From Flavobacterium petrolei (GTDB lineage Bacteria; Bacteroidota; Bacteroidia; Flavobacteriales; Flavobacteriaceae): a DNA stretch of 64,000 nt. The notes beneath the pieces were generated by a model. The model was given only the letters and a program-made list of their open reading frames with translations. It ran no database searches and was not told the origin of the DNA. Both the position numbers and the translations under genes were made by a program. Of this stretch, positions 1 to 9,015 are shown in pieces (the stretch's first letter is position 1; each line of letters begins with the position of its first letter). The stretch is from positions 930,001 to 994,000 of the forward strand of contig NZ_QNVY02000001.1 in NCBI RefSeq assembly GCF_003314435.2, read 5' to 3'.

Positions 1-1245
1 AAAATTAGTTTTAGTGGTAAATTTCAGGGTGTTTACAGAATCTATTTTCACATCATAAACCGTATTAAGCTTAAAATTATCTCTATTTACATGACTTGTA
101 GTTGCTCTATTTTCATTCAATTGTGTATCGCCTACCTGAGTTTGCGTATTTCTGCTACTATTGTTTTGGTAGCTTTGTTTATTGTATTTGGGTGATAAAT
201 TTAAGGAATGTTTGTCGTTCCATTTATTGCTGTATTGCAATCCTGCATTGGTGTTTTTTATAAAACCATTTTGAGTGTCTACATAAGGTTCATCATCATT
301 ATCGCCGCCGGTCCATTCGTAATTTACATTTCCATCATCATCCATGCTCATACTCACATTCCCGTCTCCTCCTCCAAATTTGTCACTGTCCTGCCAACTT
401 AATCCATCCTGACCCGTATTTCCATTTAATAAGAATGCCGAAAGCTTTCTTTTTCCTTTGAAACTACTCACCATGATATTGCTATTGTATCTGGAATCCG
501 CATCGGTAACGGGTTGGTTTGCTCCATCAATTTTACCAAAATAACCTTTCTTTTTATCCTCTTTTAATCTCAGATTTATTGTTTTTTTAGAATCGCCATC
601 ATCTATTCCTGTAAACTCAGCTTGATCGCTTTTCTTATCAAAAACCTGTACTTCTTTTATAGCATCGGCACGTAAGTTTTTTACAGCCATTCCAGGATCA
701 TCCCCAAAAAATTCTTCGCCATCTACCAGTACTCTTTCTACTGTTTCGCCCATCGCTTTGATAGTTCCATTTTTATCTACTTGTATTCCCGGCAATTTTT
801 TTAGTAATTCTTCAACATTGGCATTGGCATCAACTTTGAAATCACTTGCCCTATAACTAGTTGTATCACCTTTAATTTTGATAGATCCCGTTTTTATAAT
901 CACCTCTCGCAGCAACTCCATTTTGCTCATTAAAGCAATGGATACTAAGTCTTTATCAGTTGAAGTCACGGTAATTTCATCTAAATAATCCGCATATTGA
1001 CTGTGTGAAGTCATTAATATGTAATTGCCTGGTTTTATATTATTAAGGATAAATTTCCCTTCTTTATCCGATCGGGTAAATTGGTATAAAACAGAGTCTA
1101 TTGGAGTTAATAAAGCAACAACTGAATTGTGAATGGGGGGTTTTTCACTTCCAGCGGTCAAAACACCTGAAAGTTTATTTTTTTGCGAAAAAGCAGAAAA
1201 GGAGAAAATCAACAAAATTGCAATTGTTACCGTAATTTTTGACAT
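1..1245 (-). CDS. TonB-dependent receptor-like outer membrane beta-barrel protein (5' part, runs off left edge)
   Basis: Open frame of 415 codons from ATG at 1245 with no stop before the window edge, so only the N-terminal part is present. Residues 1-20 form a signal peptide ending in FSAFSQ. A carboxypeptidase-regulatory-like fold follows (about 24-110, with the typical GKFILNNIKPGNYIL stretch). Next comes a plug-like domain (about 125-230) with the motif VDGEEFFGDDPGMAVKNL. The start of a beta-barrel follows, with an acidic Gly/Asp/Met-rich loop near residues 275-305. This order is that of Bacteroidota outer-membrane beta-barrel proteins related to TonB receptors, usually around 900 residues. 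The substrate cannot be told: no SusD partner is visible. Family call is firm, function is open. Confidence 0.85.
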   Translation of the reverse strand, partial: MSKITVTIAILLIFSFSAFSQKNKLSGVLTAGSEKPPIHNSVVALLTPIDSVLYQFTRSDKEGKFILNNIKPGNYILMTSHSQYADYLDEITVTSTDKDLVSIALMSKMELLREVIIKTGSIKIKGDTTSYRASDFKVDANANVEELLKKLPGIQVDKNGTIKAMGETVERVLVDGEEFFGDDPGMAVKNLRADAIKEVQVFDKKSDQAEFTGIDDGDSKKTINLRLKEDKKKGYFGKIDGANQPVTDADSRYNSNIMVSSFKGKRKLSAFLLNGNTGQDGLSWQDSDKFGGGDGNVSMSMDDDGNVNYEWTGGDNDDEPYVDTQNGFIKNTNAGLQYSNKWNDKHSLNLSPKYNKQSYQNNSSRNTQTQVGDTQLNENRATTSHVNRDNFKLNTVYDVKIDSVNTLKFTTKTNF

Positions 1246-1488
1246 AAATGATTTTATATTTTTGTTAATGGAACATTTCAAAGTATTTCCAAAAAGTTGA
1301 ACTAGCAAATAAACATTTTTATTTAGTCTTTACTTTACGGTTTAAGCTGAACAGATCAGAATCAAAAATAGTATTTTTCTCACTACACAATTATGCGTTA
1401 ATGTTATAAATGTGTTAAAATTCTCATTATATGAAAATTACTTTAAAAATAAAAAATGTATAATAAGTTCTAGATGTATAACCTACCG

Positions 1489-2514
1489 TTAAAGTGCCTT
1501 AAGAATTGCATCAACGGTAATCGTTCGCATGGCATCTTCATAACCAGCTACTTTTTTGTTCCCATAAACCGAAGTTGGTAGTTTAGGAAACTGATTTCTA
1601 TCCGATACCAAAGCATTTTCCATTGGTTGATTAAAGGGAGAAAATCCCGCATAAGGGTGTGTCGCGCCCCAAAGCGTGATGACTTTTACACCAAGCATAG
1701 CTGCAATATGTGCGTTTCCGGAATCCATGGAAAGCATTACATCAAGATTACTAATGAGTTGTAATTCCTGGTGAAACTTAATTTTCCCCGCCATATTGAT
1801 GACGTTTTCTTTATTAGCAGCAAGGAAATCCAGGATTTCGATTTCCTTTTTTCCTCCTCCAAAAAGTAAAATGGTATTGTTTGTATCCAAAGCCAAGTTA
1901 TCTATTACTTGTTGCATTAAATCCAACGGATACACTTTAGAATCGTATTGCGCAAAAGGAGCTATACCTATCAGTTTTTGATGATTTGTTCCAATTATAG
2001 TTAAAATTTCCGGGCTCAAAACTGCTTTTTCAAGAAAAACTGCCTGCGATAAATCAACAGTAAAACCAAGTTGTTCAAATACTTTGGCATGTCTTTCAAA
2101 CATCGTTGGCAATTGCTGGAACACTTTATTTTCAGGTTGGGTCAAGGCTTTTTTTTCTGCTCTTCCTTTATCAACCGAAGCTGTTTTTTTTCCGCTTAAA
2201 GCAAAAAGGTTTCGGATGATTTTAGAACGCAAAACGTTATGTAAATCGGTAAAAGCATCAATTTGTAAACCTTTTAAATCTTGGAACAAACGCAACAACC
2301 CCAGAAATCCTTTGTGCCGTTCTTTTTCATCGAAAGCAAAAAAAGAAAGATTCGGAATTCCTTCAAAAAAAGGTTTGAAAAACGGTCTGGAAATAACCGT
2401 GATTTTAACTTGTGGATGCTGTTTTACAAAAGCGCGTAAAACAGGAACCGTCATGGCGACATCTCCCATTGCTGAAAGTCTCATGACGGCTATATGTTGG
2501 ATTTTTTTGGACAA
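1489..2514 (-). CDS. Glycosyltransferase family 9 (heptosyltransferase-like)
   Basis: 341 residues, related to ADP-heptose:LPS heptosyltransferases (GT-B fold). The N-terminal strand and loop (MRLSAMGDVAMTVPVLRAF, residues 11-29) and the C-terminal nucleotide-sugar site (LSMDSGNAHIAAMLG, about 261-275, then LWGATHPYAG) are the family signatures. GIAPFAQ at 183-189 begins the second Rossmann domain. The start is TTG at 2514: an in-frame stop lies directly upstream and the next ATG (residue 11) would cut off the first beta strand. It lies 23 bp after DUF4254 on the same strand, so the two are probably co-transcribed. Likely role is sugar addition to a lipid-linked surface glycan at the inner membrane; donor and acceptor are not known. 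Confidence 0.88.
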   Translation of the reverse strand: MSKKIQHIAVMRLSAMGDVAMTVPVLRAFVKQHPQVKITVISRPFFKPFFEGIPNLSFFAFDEKERHKGFLGLLRLFQDLKGLQIDAFTDLHNVLRSKIIRNLFALSGKKTASVDKGRAEKKALTQPENKVFQQLPTMFERHAKVFEQLGFTVDLSQAVFLEKAVLSPEILTIIGTNHQKLIGIAPFAQYDSKVYPLDLMQQVIDNLALDTNNTILLFGGGKKEIEILDFLAANKENVINMAGKIKFHQELQLISNLDVMLSMDSGNAHIAAMLGVKVITLWGATHPYAGFSPFNQPMENALVSDRNQFPKLPTSVYGNKKVAGYEDAMRTITVDAILKAL

Positions 2515-2537
2515 TTAATTAATGTTCAAAATATCTT

Positions 2538-3143
2538 TTACTTCTTGTTTTGGTACAAAACAGGATTCAAATCATCATCGTTGTACATTTTCATTTGTTT
2601 GTACACTTTCATGAATTTATCGCCGTTTTCAATGTCTGTTAATAAATCATCAATCGCCGTTGACAAGTCTGTTCTTTGTTCCAATAAAATATTTAACTTC
2701 GCCTGACATTTATCTCTATGCTCTTGTGAAGCCTCTGCACGATTAGCTTCTTCTTGCATGTGAAAAATTTTCAATGCTAAAATCGACAATCGGTCAAAAG
2801 CCCAAGCCGGACTTTCTGAATTAATTTTTGCGTGGTCTTTTACCACAACATGACTGTATTTTTGAAGAAAATAACTGTCAATATATTCCACCATATCCGT
2901 ACGTTCCTGATTAGATGCATCGATTCTTCTTTTCAAAGTTAAAGCTGCAACAGGATCAATATTTGGATCACGGATAATATCCTCAAAATGCCATTGAACG
3001 GTGTCAATCCAGTTTTTGTGATACAACAAATGTTCAAATTTATCCTTCGGAAAAGGATTGTTTATAGGTTGATCAACATTATCAAATTGATGATAATCCT
3101 TGATACTTTGTTCGAATACGGAGTACGCTAGTTTTGAAAACAT
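2538..3143 (-). CDS. DUF4254 domain-containing protein
   Basis: 201 residues, predicted soluble and largely helical, with no signal peptide. I recognise it as the DUF4254 family, which in Bacteroidota typically sits beside a GT9 glycosyltransferase, as here. Visible features are an N-terminal segment with FEHLLYHKNWIDTVQWHFEDIIRDP (positions about 37-61, given in part) and a conserved ALTLKRRIDASNQERTDMVE stretch. The biochemical function is unknown; the pairing suggests a role in the same glycan step. A TAnnTTTG element 20 bp upstream of the ATG probably starts the two-gene transcript. Confidence 0.8.
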   Translation of the reverse strand: MFSKLAYSVFEQSIKDYHQFDNVDQPINNPFPKDKFEHLLYHKNWIDTVQWHFEDIIRDPNIDPVAALTLKRRIDASNQERTDMVEYIDSYFLQKYSHVVVKDHAKINSESPAWAFDRLSILALKIFHMQEEANRAEASQEHRDKCQAKLNILLEQRTDLSTAIDDLLTDIENGDKFMKVYKQMKMYNDDDLNPVLYQNKK

Positions 3144-3162
3144 ATCTTTATATATTAAAAGA

Positions 3163-3170
3163 CAAAGATA
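3163..3170 (-). promoter_or_regulatory. Bacteroidota -7 element upstream of DUF4254/GT9
   Basis: On the minus strand this reads TATCTTTG, matching TAnnTTTG, 20 bp upstream of the ATG at 3143. No clear TTTG -33 box is seen at normal spacing, so the assignment is moderate. Confidence 0.5.
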
Positions 3171-3229
3171 CTTTTTATACTTTTATACCATAAAAAAATA
3201 ACTAGAAGTTTAATTACAAAAACACAACC

Positions 3230-3883
3230 ATGCAAATTCATTATTTATCGGAAGGAAACAGTGTCCTAAATCATTTTTTGGGGCAGATACGAAATGTGAA
3301 TGTTCACAATGACAGCATGCGTTTCCGAAGAAATATTGAACGTATTGGTGAAATAATGGCGTATGAATTAAGTAAAGAACTGCATTACGCGCCTATTGAA
3401 ATCCAAACACCGTTAGGCATTAAAAATACGACTGAGATCAAAGATCAATTGGTTTTGTGTTCTATTCTGAGAGCCGGATTGCCATTGCATTTGGGTTTTC
3501 TAAATTATTTTGACAGCGCCGAAAATGGTTTTGTTTCTGCCTTTAGACATCATCCCAATAATGACGATTACTTTGATATTTTAGTGCAATACCAAGCTCT
3601 TGCTGATATCAACGGAAAAAATTTAGTGCTAGTTGATCCCATGCTTGCTACTGGTCAGTCCATAGTTGCGGTGTATAATAAATTAATGGAAAGAGGAACG
3701 CCAAAAGAAATACATATTGCCGTTGTGATTGCTGCCCCGGAAGGCATTGCGCATTTAGAAGAATACTTGCCTGAAAACTGTCATCTTTGGGTTGCTTCTT
3801 TAGATGAAAAGCTCAATGAACACAGTTACATTGTTCCTGGTTTGGGTGATGCAGGTGATTTAGCCTATGGTGAGAAACTATAA
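3230..3883 (+). CDS. upp: Uracil phosphoribosyltransferase
   Basis: 217 residues, usual length for UPRT. It converts uracil and PRPP to UMP in pyrimidine salvage in the cytosol. The PRPP-binding loop is LVDPMLATGQS at residues 134-144, and the C-terminal uracil-binding segment PGLGDAGDLAYG is at about 203-214. An upstream SILRAGLPL motif (78-86) is also typical. The ATG at 3230 gives the full family N-terminus. Its 3' end overlaps the convergent DUF6427 gene by 6 bp. Confidence 0.95.
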   Translation: MQIHYLSEGNSVLNHFLGQIRNVNVHNDSMRFRRNIERIGEIMAYELSKELHYAPIEIQTPLGIKNTTEIKDQLVLCSILRAGLPLHLGFLNYFDSAENGFVSAFRHHPNNDDYFDILVQYQALADINGKNLVLVDPMLATGQSIVAVYNKLMERGTPKEIHIAVVIAAPEGIAHLEEYLPENCHLWVASLDEKLNEHSYIVPGLGDAGDLAYGEKL

Positions 3884-4807
3884 TTGACTAAAAAAAGCAA
3901 AAAGGCTGCAGGCAATTAGCACAAAAAGTACCATTTCCTGTTTTAATTTAAGTTGTGGTACTTCGATATGACTAGTGGCCATCGTGGCCAAAGGCGCAAA
4001 TGTAAACACTAATAAATCATTACTTTTATTAGCAGAAATTACATAAATAAGTACGCCGATAAAAAAAGAAGCAATGATTTTTTTGTATGAAGTATGTAAC
4101 AATTGTGGTCGGCTTGACAATGTGGCAAACATAGAAATTACAAAAAATAAAGCTACGGTCGCGTAAATAGACAAAGCACCATTTTGATAACTATTTGTAA
4201 AATAATCAATGTTAAAATTTATTTTTACACTTTTCAGAATGTATTCAACAACATTTAAATTAAATACTGTTGCAAAAAGCATAAACATAATTATAGCTAT
4301 AAAAAAAGCAATAAAAGGTAGTATCCAATTTCTATAATCTCTGGCAACGTGAAATATTATGGATATAAAAACCAATACAATAAAGATTATACTCCAAAAA
4401 TGAAATAAAGAAGCCAGAAAAATCCATAATGAAGCATCAAATATTTTTTCTTTGGACGCTTTCAGCGATTGTAAAGAAATTAACCTTCGAAGCGCTAATA
4501 AAATAAAAAAATTAGAAATAATTAAATTTGTATTATCCAGTACCGAAGGAAAAAAAAGTAAAAATAAAAAGTAGAAAAGAATCGTATAACTACTGTCTTT
4601 ACTAAGTGCATTTCTGCGGGCAATAAAGTCAATTAAGAAAACCGATGCCAACAAAATAATAAATGTTGTTGCTTTTTTAAAAATTAAAAAAGCAGAACTG
4701 AACCAAGATAAATCTTGAATTTGATACATTAAAAAGAAAACTAGCATTAAAATAACGACCAATGCAAAATTTAATGGTGTAGATTTTTTAAAAACACTTG
4801 TTATCAT
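3878..4807 (-). CDS. DUF6427 family multi-spanning membrane protein
   Basis: 309 residues, strongly hydrophobic, with roughly 8-9 predicted membrane helices and short polar loops (for example RRNALSKDS near residues 64-72). I recognise it as the flavobacterial family DUF6427, which is commonly found next to upp and DUF6341 as here. No catalytic motif can be seen and the function is unknown. The stop overlaps the end of upp by 6 bp in convergent orientation, so the two transcripts must overlap. Confidence 0.75.
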   Translation of the reverse strand: MITSVFKKSTPLNFALVVILMLVFFLMYQIQDLSWFSSAFLIFKKATTFIILLASVFLIDFIARRNALSKDSSYTILFYFLFLLFFPSVLDNTNLIISNFFILLALRRLISLQSLKASKEKIFDASLWIFLASLFHFWSIIFIVLVFISIIFHVARDYRNWILPFIAFFIAIIMFMLFATVFNLNVVEYILKSVKINFNIDYFTNSYQNGALSIYATVALFFVISMFATLSSRPQLLHTSYKKIIASFFIGVLIYVISANKSNDLLVFTFAPLATMATSHIEVPQLKLKQEMVLFVLIACSLFAFFSQL

Positions 4808-4939
4808 AAGGATATTTTATACTTTTGTGGTTGTAAATATAGTACTTGTTTAAAAAGGAAACTCTCCAAGTTCAAAAAAGATACTCTTTTTTAAGATTCC
4901 AAGTTCCTTAAGACAATTAATAAATTAATCTTATACATT

Positions 4940-5170
4940 ATGAAATCATTTTTCGAAGGAATAGAATACTTATTTGTAAATATTTTATTTGCTCCTCTAG
5001 ACTTTTTACGTTCATTAGAGCTGTCATCTTGGTTTGCGGCTAATACAATCAATTGGATTTTCATGATTATTTGCGCTTCGGCAATGGTATACTGGATTAA
5101 ACAATTGAAAATTTTTGAAGACGCTGGAACTGAGAAGCAAGATACTACCGCTCACTCTTTCTTAAAATAA
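4940..5170 (+). CDS. DUF6341 family small membrane protein
   Basis: 76 residues. Hydrophobic segment around residues 10-22 and a clear membrane helix at about 37-52 (WIFMIICASAMVYWI), then a short charged tail. It matches what I know as DUF6341, a small flavobacterial family encoded between the upp/DUF6427 pair and purD; some databases mislabel it as uracil phosphoribosyltransferase because of the neighbourhood. It has no UPRT motif. Function unknown. Confidence 0.75.
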   Translation: MKSFFEGIEYLFVNILFAPLDFLRSLELSSWFAANTINWIFMIICASAMVYWIKQLKIFEDAGTEKQDTTAHSFLK

Positions 5171-5201
5171 GAATTAAAAAAAAGTGAACGATAATTGGAA
5201 A

Positions 5202-6476
5202 CTATTTTAAGTCGTTTCCAATATCTTTTCTAAAATACATCTTATCAAAATGTAGTTTATCTATGTTTTGGTAAGATTTTTTTATGGCCTCTTCGAAATC
5301 ATTTCCATACGAAGTTACGGTTAAAACCCTTCCGCCATTAGAAACAACATTTCCATTTTCTAATTTTGTTCCTGCGTGAAAAACAATAGAATCCTCAATA
5401 GTTTCTAATCCTGAAATTACTTTTCCTTTTTCAAAATCTTCTGGATATCCCCCAGAAACAACCATAATGGTAGTCGCACTTCTTTCGTCAATTTCCAGAT
5501 TGATTTCGTCCAGTTTTTCATTGGCTACAGCCAAAAATAATTCCACTAAATCCGTTTTCAATCTTGGTATAACCACTTCGGTTTCCGGATCACCCATTCT
5601 CACATTGTATTCAATTACGATTGGCTCGTTTTTCACATTAATCAATCCAATGAAAACAAATCCTTTGTACGGAATTCCGTCTTTTTGAAAACCATCAATT
5701 GTAGGTTTTACAATGCGTGTTTCAATTTTTTCCATCAAAACAGCATCAACATAAGGAACTGGAGAAACTGCTCCCATTCCGCCTGTATTTAAACCTGTAT
5801 CACCTTCGCCAATACGTTTGTAATCTTTAGCCGTTGGCAATATTTTATAATTTTTTCCATCCGTAAGAACAAAACAGCTTAATTCTATTCCGTCCAGGAA
5901 CTCTTCGATAACCACTTTAGAACTGGCGTCACCAAATTTTTGATGCACCAACATGTTTCTTAATTCTTCTTTGGCTTCTGCCAAATCCTGAATAATTAAC
6001 ACCCCTTTTCCTGCGGCTAAACCATCAGCTTTCAAAACATACGGCGGTTGCAATGTTTCCAGAAACTCACATCCTTTTTCTACTGTTTCAATAGTAAAAC
6101 TATCGTAAGCAGCGGTTGGAATGTTATGTTTGATTAAAAATTCTTTAGCAAATTCTTTACTTCCTTCTAGTTGCGCACCCATTTTTGAAGGACCGATAAC
6201 AGGAATATGACTTAATGCGGCATCGTTCAGAAAGAAATCATAAATCCCTTTTACTAAAGGATCTTCTGGTCCTACGACAACCATTGCTACTTTTTCCTGG
6301 ATAACAAACGTTTTTATAGCTTCAAAATCAGTTGGACTGATAGCAACATTAGTAGCTATAGAAGCCGTTCCTGCATTTCCCGGAGCTACAAAAAGTGTGT
6401 CACAAAGCGGACTTTGAATCATTTTCCATGCAAAAGCATGTTCTCTTCCGCCCGAACCTAGTAGTAAAATTGTCAT
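5202..6476 (-). CDS. purD: Phosphoribosylamine-glycine ligase (GARS)
   Basis: 424 residues, full length. It joins glycine to phosphoribosylamine with ATP, step 2 of de novo purine synthesis. The N-terminal domain begins with LLLGSGGREHAFAWK (residues 4-18). The ATP-grasp part carries LKADGLAAGKGV (148-159) and a TGLNTGGMGAVSP segment around 223-236, followed by EYNVRMGDPETEVV with metal-binding residues. It is monocistronic here, separated from other pur genes, and faces the divergent polysaccharide locus. Confidence 0.96.
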   Translation of the reverse strand: MTILLLGSGGREHAFAWKMIQSPLCDTLFVAPGNAGTASIATNVAISPTDFEAIKTFVIQEKVAMVVVGPEDPLVKGIYDFFLNDAALSHIPVIGPSKMGAQLEGSKEFAKEFLIKHNIPTAAYDSFTIETVEKGCEFLETLQPPYVLKADGLAAGKGVLIIQDLAEAKEELRNMLVHQKFGDASSKVVIEEFLDGIELSCFVLTDGKNYKILPTAKDYKRIGEGDTGLNTGGMGAVSPVPYVDAVLMEKIETRIVKPTIDGFQKDGIPYKGFVFIGLINVKNEPIVIEYNVRMGDPETEVVIPRLKTDLVELFLAVANEKLDEINLEIDERSATTIMVVSGGYPEDFEKGKVISGLETIEDSIVFHAGTKLENGNVVSNGGRVLTVTSYGNDFEEAIKKSYQNIDKLHFDKMYFRKDIGNDLK

Positions 6477-6582
6477 GTGTAGTTGTGTTTAGTTGTGGTG
6501 CAAAAATAATTGCTTTTGAACTTAAAAAATAATTAAATTTCAAAAAGTTGTTGGTTCTCCATCATTAGTTGTTGGTAAATAT

Positions 6583-6590
6583 TATTTTTG
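6583..6590 (+). promoter_or_regulatory. Bacteroidota -7 element abutting the CapK-like gene
   Basis: TATTTTTG matches TAnnTTTG and ends directly before the ATG at 6591. If it is used, transcription would begin at or after 6591 and translation would have to start at the in-frame ATG at 6609. No TTG at normal -33 spacing. Confidence 0.4.
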
Positions 6591-7922
6591 ATGGAATATA
6601 CCTTTAAAATGTTTCGACTATTCGACTTATCGCTACAAATAAATGGCTTCCCAATGAAGGAAGCTAAAGCCGAATTGCGGAAAATTGTAGCCTTTTCTGA
6701 AAAAGAACATGAAGTTTTCGTTGAAAACAAAAAAGTGGAAATTGTCGATTTTCATTTGCAAAACAATCCTTTTTACAAAGATTTAGTCGGTATTACAACT
6801 TTTACAAACTGGGAAGATTTACCCGTTTTAAATAAGAAAAATTTACAAAAACCATTATTGGAAAGGCTTTCAGAAGGCTATTCCGCTAAAAACAGTTACG
6901 TCAATAAAACGTCTGGTTCCAGCGGGACTCCTTTTATTTTTGCCAAAGATAAATACTGTCATGCGTTGACTTGGGCTTCAAACATATTCCGTTTTGGTTG
7001 GTATGGGATCGATTTTAATACTTCCTACCAAGCGCGTTTTTATGGTATTCCAATGGATTTTATTGGAAACAAAAAAGAACGGTTAAAGGATTTTTTGAGC
7101 CATCGATTTCGGTTCTCTATTTTCGATTTGTCGGATGAAGTTTTAGAAGGTTTTTTGAATCATTTTCGAACTAAAAAATTCGATTACATCAATGGTTACA
7201 CGAGTTCCATTGTTTTATTTGCTAAATTTTTACAAAAGAGAAACATCGTATTAACCACAATTTGTCCTACTTTGAAAGTATGTATGGTAACTTCTGAAAT
7301 GCTTTTTGAAGAAGACAAACTACTTTTTGAAAAACAGTTTGGCATTCCTATTGTCAATGAATACGGCACTTCGGAATTGGATTTGATTGCTTTTCAAAAT
7401 AAGGCAGGGGAATGGCAAGTCAATTCGGAAACGCTGTTTGTGGAAATTTTGGACGAAAATAATAAAGCAGTTCCAAATGGTACTTCTGGCCGAATCGTCA
7501 TAACTTCTTTGTTCAATAAAGCACATCCGTTCATACGATATGACATTGGTGATATTGGAATTCTGGATGAAAAAAGCACGTTACAAAAACCGATTCTCAA
7601 AAAATTAATAGGCCGGACCAATGATGTTGCCATTTTACCCAGCGGGAAAAAATCACCTGGACTTACCTTTTATTATGTGACAAAAAGCATCATCGAAGAC
7701 GACGGAAACGTGAAAGAATTTGTGATAAAACAAACCAAAATAGATACTTTTGAAATTGAATATGTGGGCGAAACCGAATTAAATTTGGCACAAATTGAAA
7801 AAATTGAAAAAGCGATAACACTTTATTTAGAAAATGATTTGGTGTTCATTTTCCATAAAAAAGAAAAATTAGAACGAAACAAAAGCGGAAAATTAAAACA
7901 ATTTGTTTCATTTGTAAAATAA
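6591..7922 (+). CDS. Phenylacetate-CoA ligase family protein (CapK-like, AMP-forming fold)
   Basis: 443 residues counting from the ATG at 6591. Adenylate-forming fold: the P-loop is NKTSGSSGTPF (near residue 105), the acyl-adenylate motif is NEYGTSELD (about 256), and RYDIGDIG with GRTNDV lies further on. CapK-like members of this family are frequent in capsule or O-antigen loci, which fits its place directly before wecB (4 bp gap). Substrate unknown; it could activate an acid for attachment to a sugar. A TAnnTTTG box abuts the ATG at 6591, so the ATG at 6609 (MFRLFDLSLQINGFPM) may be the real start. Confidence 0.85.
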   Translation: MEYTFKMFRLFDLSLQINGFPMKEAKAELRKIVAFSEKEHEVFVENKKVEIVDFHLQNNPFYKDLVGITTFTNWEDLPVLNKKNLQKPLLERLSEGYSAKNSYVNKTSGSSGTPFIFAKDKYCHALTWASNIFRFGWYGIDFNTSYQARFYGIPMDFIGNKKERLKDFLSHRFRFSIFDLSDEVLEGFLNHFRTKKFDYINGYTSSIVLFAKFLQKRNIVLTTICPTLKVCMVTSEMLFEEDKLLFEKQFGIPIVNEYGTSELDLIAFQNKAGEWQVNSETLFVEILDENNKAVPNGTSGRIVITSLFNKAHPFIRYDIGDIGILDEKSTLQKPILKKLIGRTNDVAILPSGKKSPGLTFYYVTKSIIEDDGNVKEFVIKQTKIDTFEIEYVGETELNLAQIEKIEKAITLYLENDLVFIFHKKEKLERNKSGKLKQFVSFVK

Positions 7923-7926
7923 CATT

Positions 7927-9015
7927 ATGAAAATCACAATAGTTGCTGGTGCAAGACCCAATTTTATAAAAATCGCCCCCATTATCAAAGCGATAGAGAA
8001 AAAACAAGCCGAAGGTGCGAAAATATCCTATCGATTGGTGCATACTGGACAACATTATGACAAAAACCTCAGCGATACATTTTTTGAAGAATTAAATATT
8101 CCTGAGCCGAATGTAAATTTAGAGGTGAAAAGCGGCTCACAATCAGTACAAACTGCTGCAATAATGGTTGCTTTTGAACCAGAATTACTGCAAAATCCAT
8201 GTGATTTAGTTTTGGTGGTTGGCGATGTCAACTCGACTATGGCCTGTGCGATTGTTGCAAAAAAATTAAATATCAAAGTAATTCATGTAGAGGCTGGTAT
8301 ACGCTCAGGTGATATGACAATGCCCGAGGAAATCAATCGAATTGTTACGGATAGTATAACCGATTATTTTTTTACAACCTCAATTTGGGCAGGAGAAAAT
8401 TTATTGAAATATGGGGCAGATTCTTCTAATATTCATTTTATTGGAAATGTAATGATAGACACTTTGTATCAAAACCTAGATCGCATTTCAGCACCAATTT
8501 TTTGGAATGAATTCAGTTTAGAAACCAAGAATTACATCATTTTGACTTTACACCGTCCTTCGAATGTAGATGAAGAGCAATCATTGATTCAACTTTTGCA
8601 AGGAATTGATAAAATGGTTGGTGATAAAAAAGTGATTTTCACTATTCATCCGAGAACAAAAGCGATTTTAGGTGAAACTAATTTGAACTTAAAAAACATC
8701 GTATTTGTTGAACCACAAGGGTATTTGAATTTTATGTTTTTGATTAAAAACAGTTTTGCTGTCATTACAGATTCTGGTGGAATTTCAGAAGAAACTACGG
8801 TTTTAGGAATTCCCTGTTTTACCATGCGAAACAATACTGAAAGACCTGAAACGGAAACCATAGGCACGAATACTTTAGTTGGCACATCGATTTATAATCT
8901 AAATAAAATGTTTGGAGAATTTCTTCAAAATGGTCCTCGAAAAGCAGGAATTCCTGAACTTTGGGACGGTAACGCTTCTGAACGAATAATTGATATTTTA
9001 CTTTCAAAAAAATAA
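7927..9015 (+). CDS. wecB: Non-hydrolysing UDP-N-acetylglucosamine 2-epimerase
   Basis: 362 residues, normal length. It interconverts UDP-GlcNAc and UDP-ManNAc, supplying ManNAc-type sugars for surface polysaccharide. Signatures: GARPNFIKIAP at 8-18, HVEAGIRSGDM at 120-130, LTLHRPSNVDE near 202-212 and TDSGGISEE near 283-291. It starts 4 bp after the CapK-like gene, and its stop overlaps the next glycosyltransferase start by one base (TAATG), so the three form an operon with translational coupling. Confidence 0.95.
   Translation: MKITIVAGARPNFIKIAPIIKAIEKKQAEGAKISYRLVHTGQHYDKNLSDTFFEELNIPEPNVNLEVKSGSQSVQTAAIMVAFEPELLQNPCDLVLVVGDVNSTMACAIVAKKLNIKVIHVEAGIRSGDMTMPEEINRIVTDSITDYFFTTSIWAGENLLKYGADSSNIHFIGNVMIDTLYQNLDRISAPIFWNEFSLETKNYIILTLHRPSNVDEEQSLIQLLQGIDKMVGDKKVIFTIHPRTKAILGETNLNLKNIVFVEPQGYLNFMFLIKNSFAVITDSGGISEETTVLGIPCFTMRNNTERPETETIGTNTLVGTSIYNLNKMFGEFLQNGPRKAGIPELWDGNASERIIDILLSKK

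Noticed and set aside
2084..2706. Plus-strand reading frames over GT9 and DUF4254
   Set aside because: They mirror well-supported minus-strand genes and have no domain signature.
4940..5170. Second uracil phosphoribosyltransferase
   Set aside because: The 76-residue protein has a membrane helix and no PRPP-binding loop; the name would come only from its neighbour.
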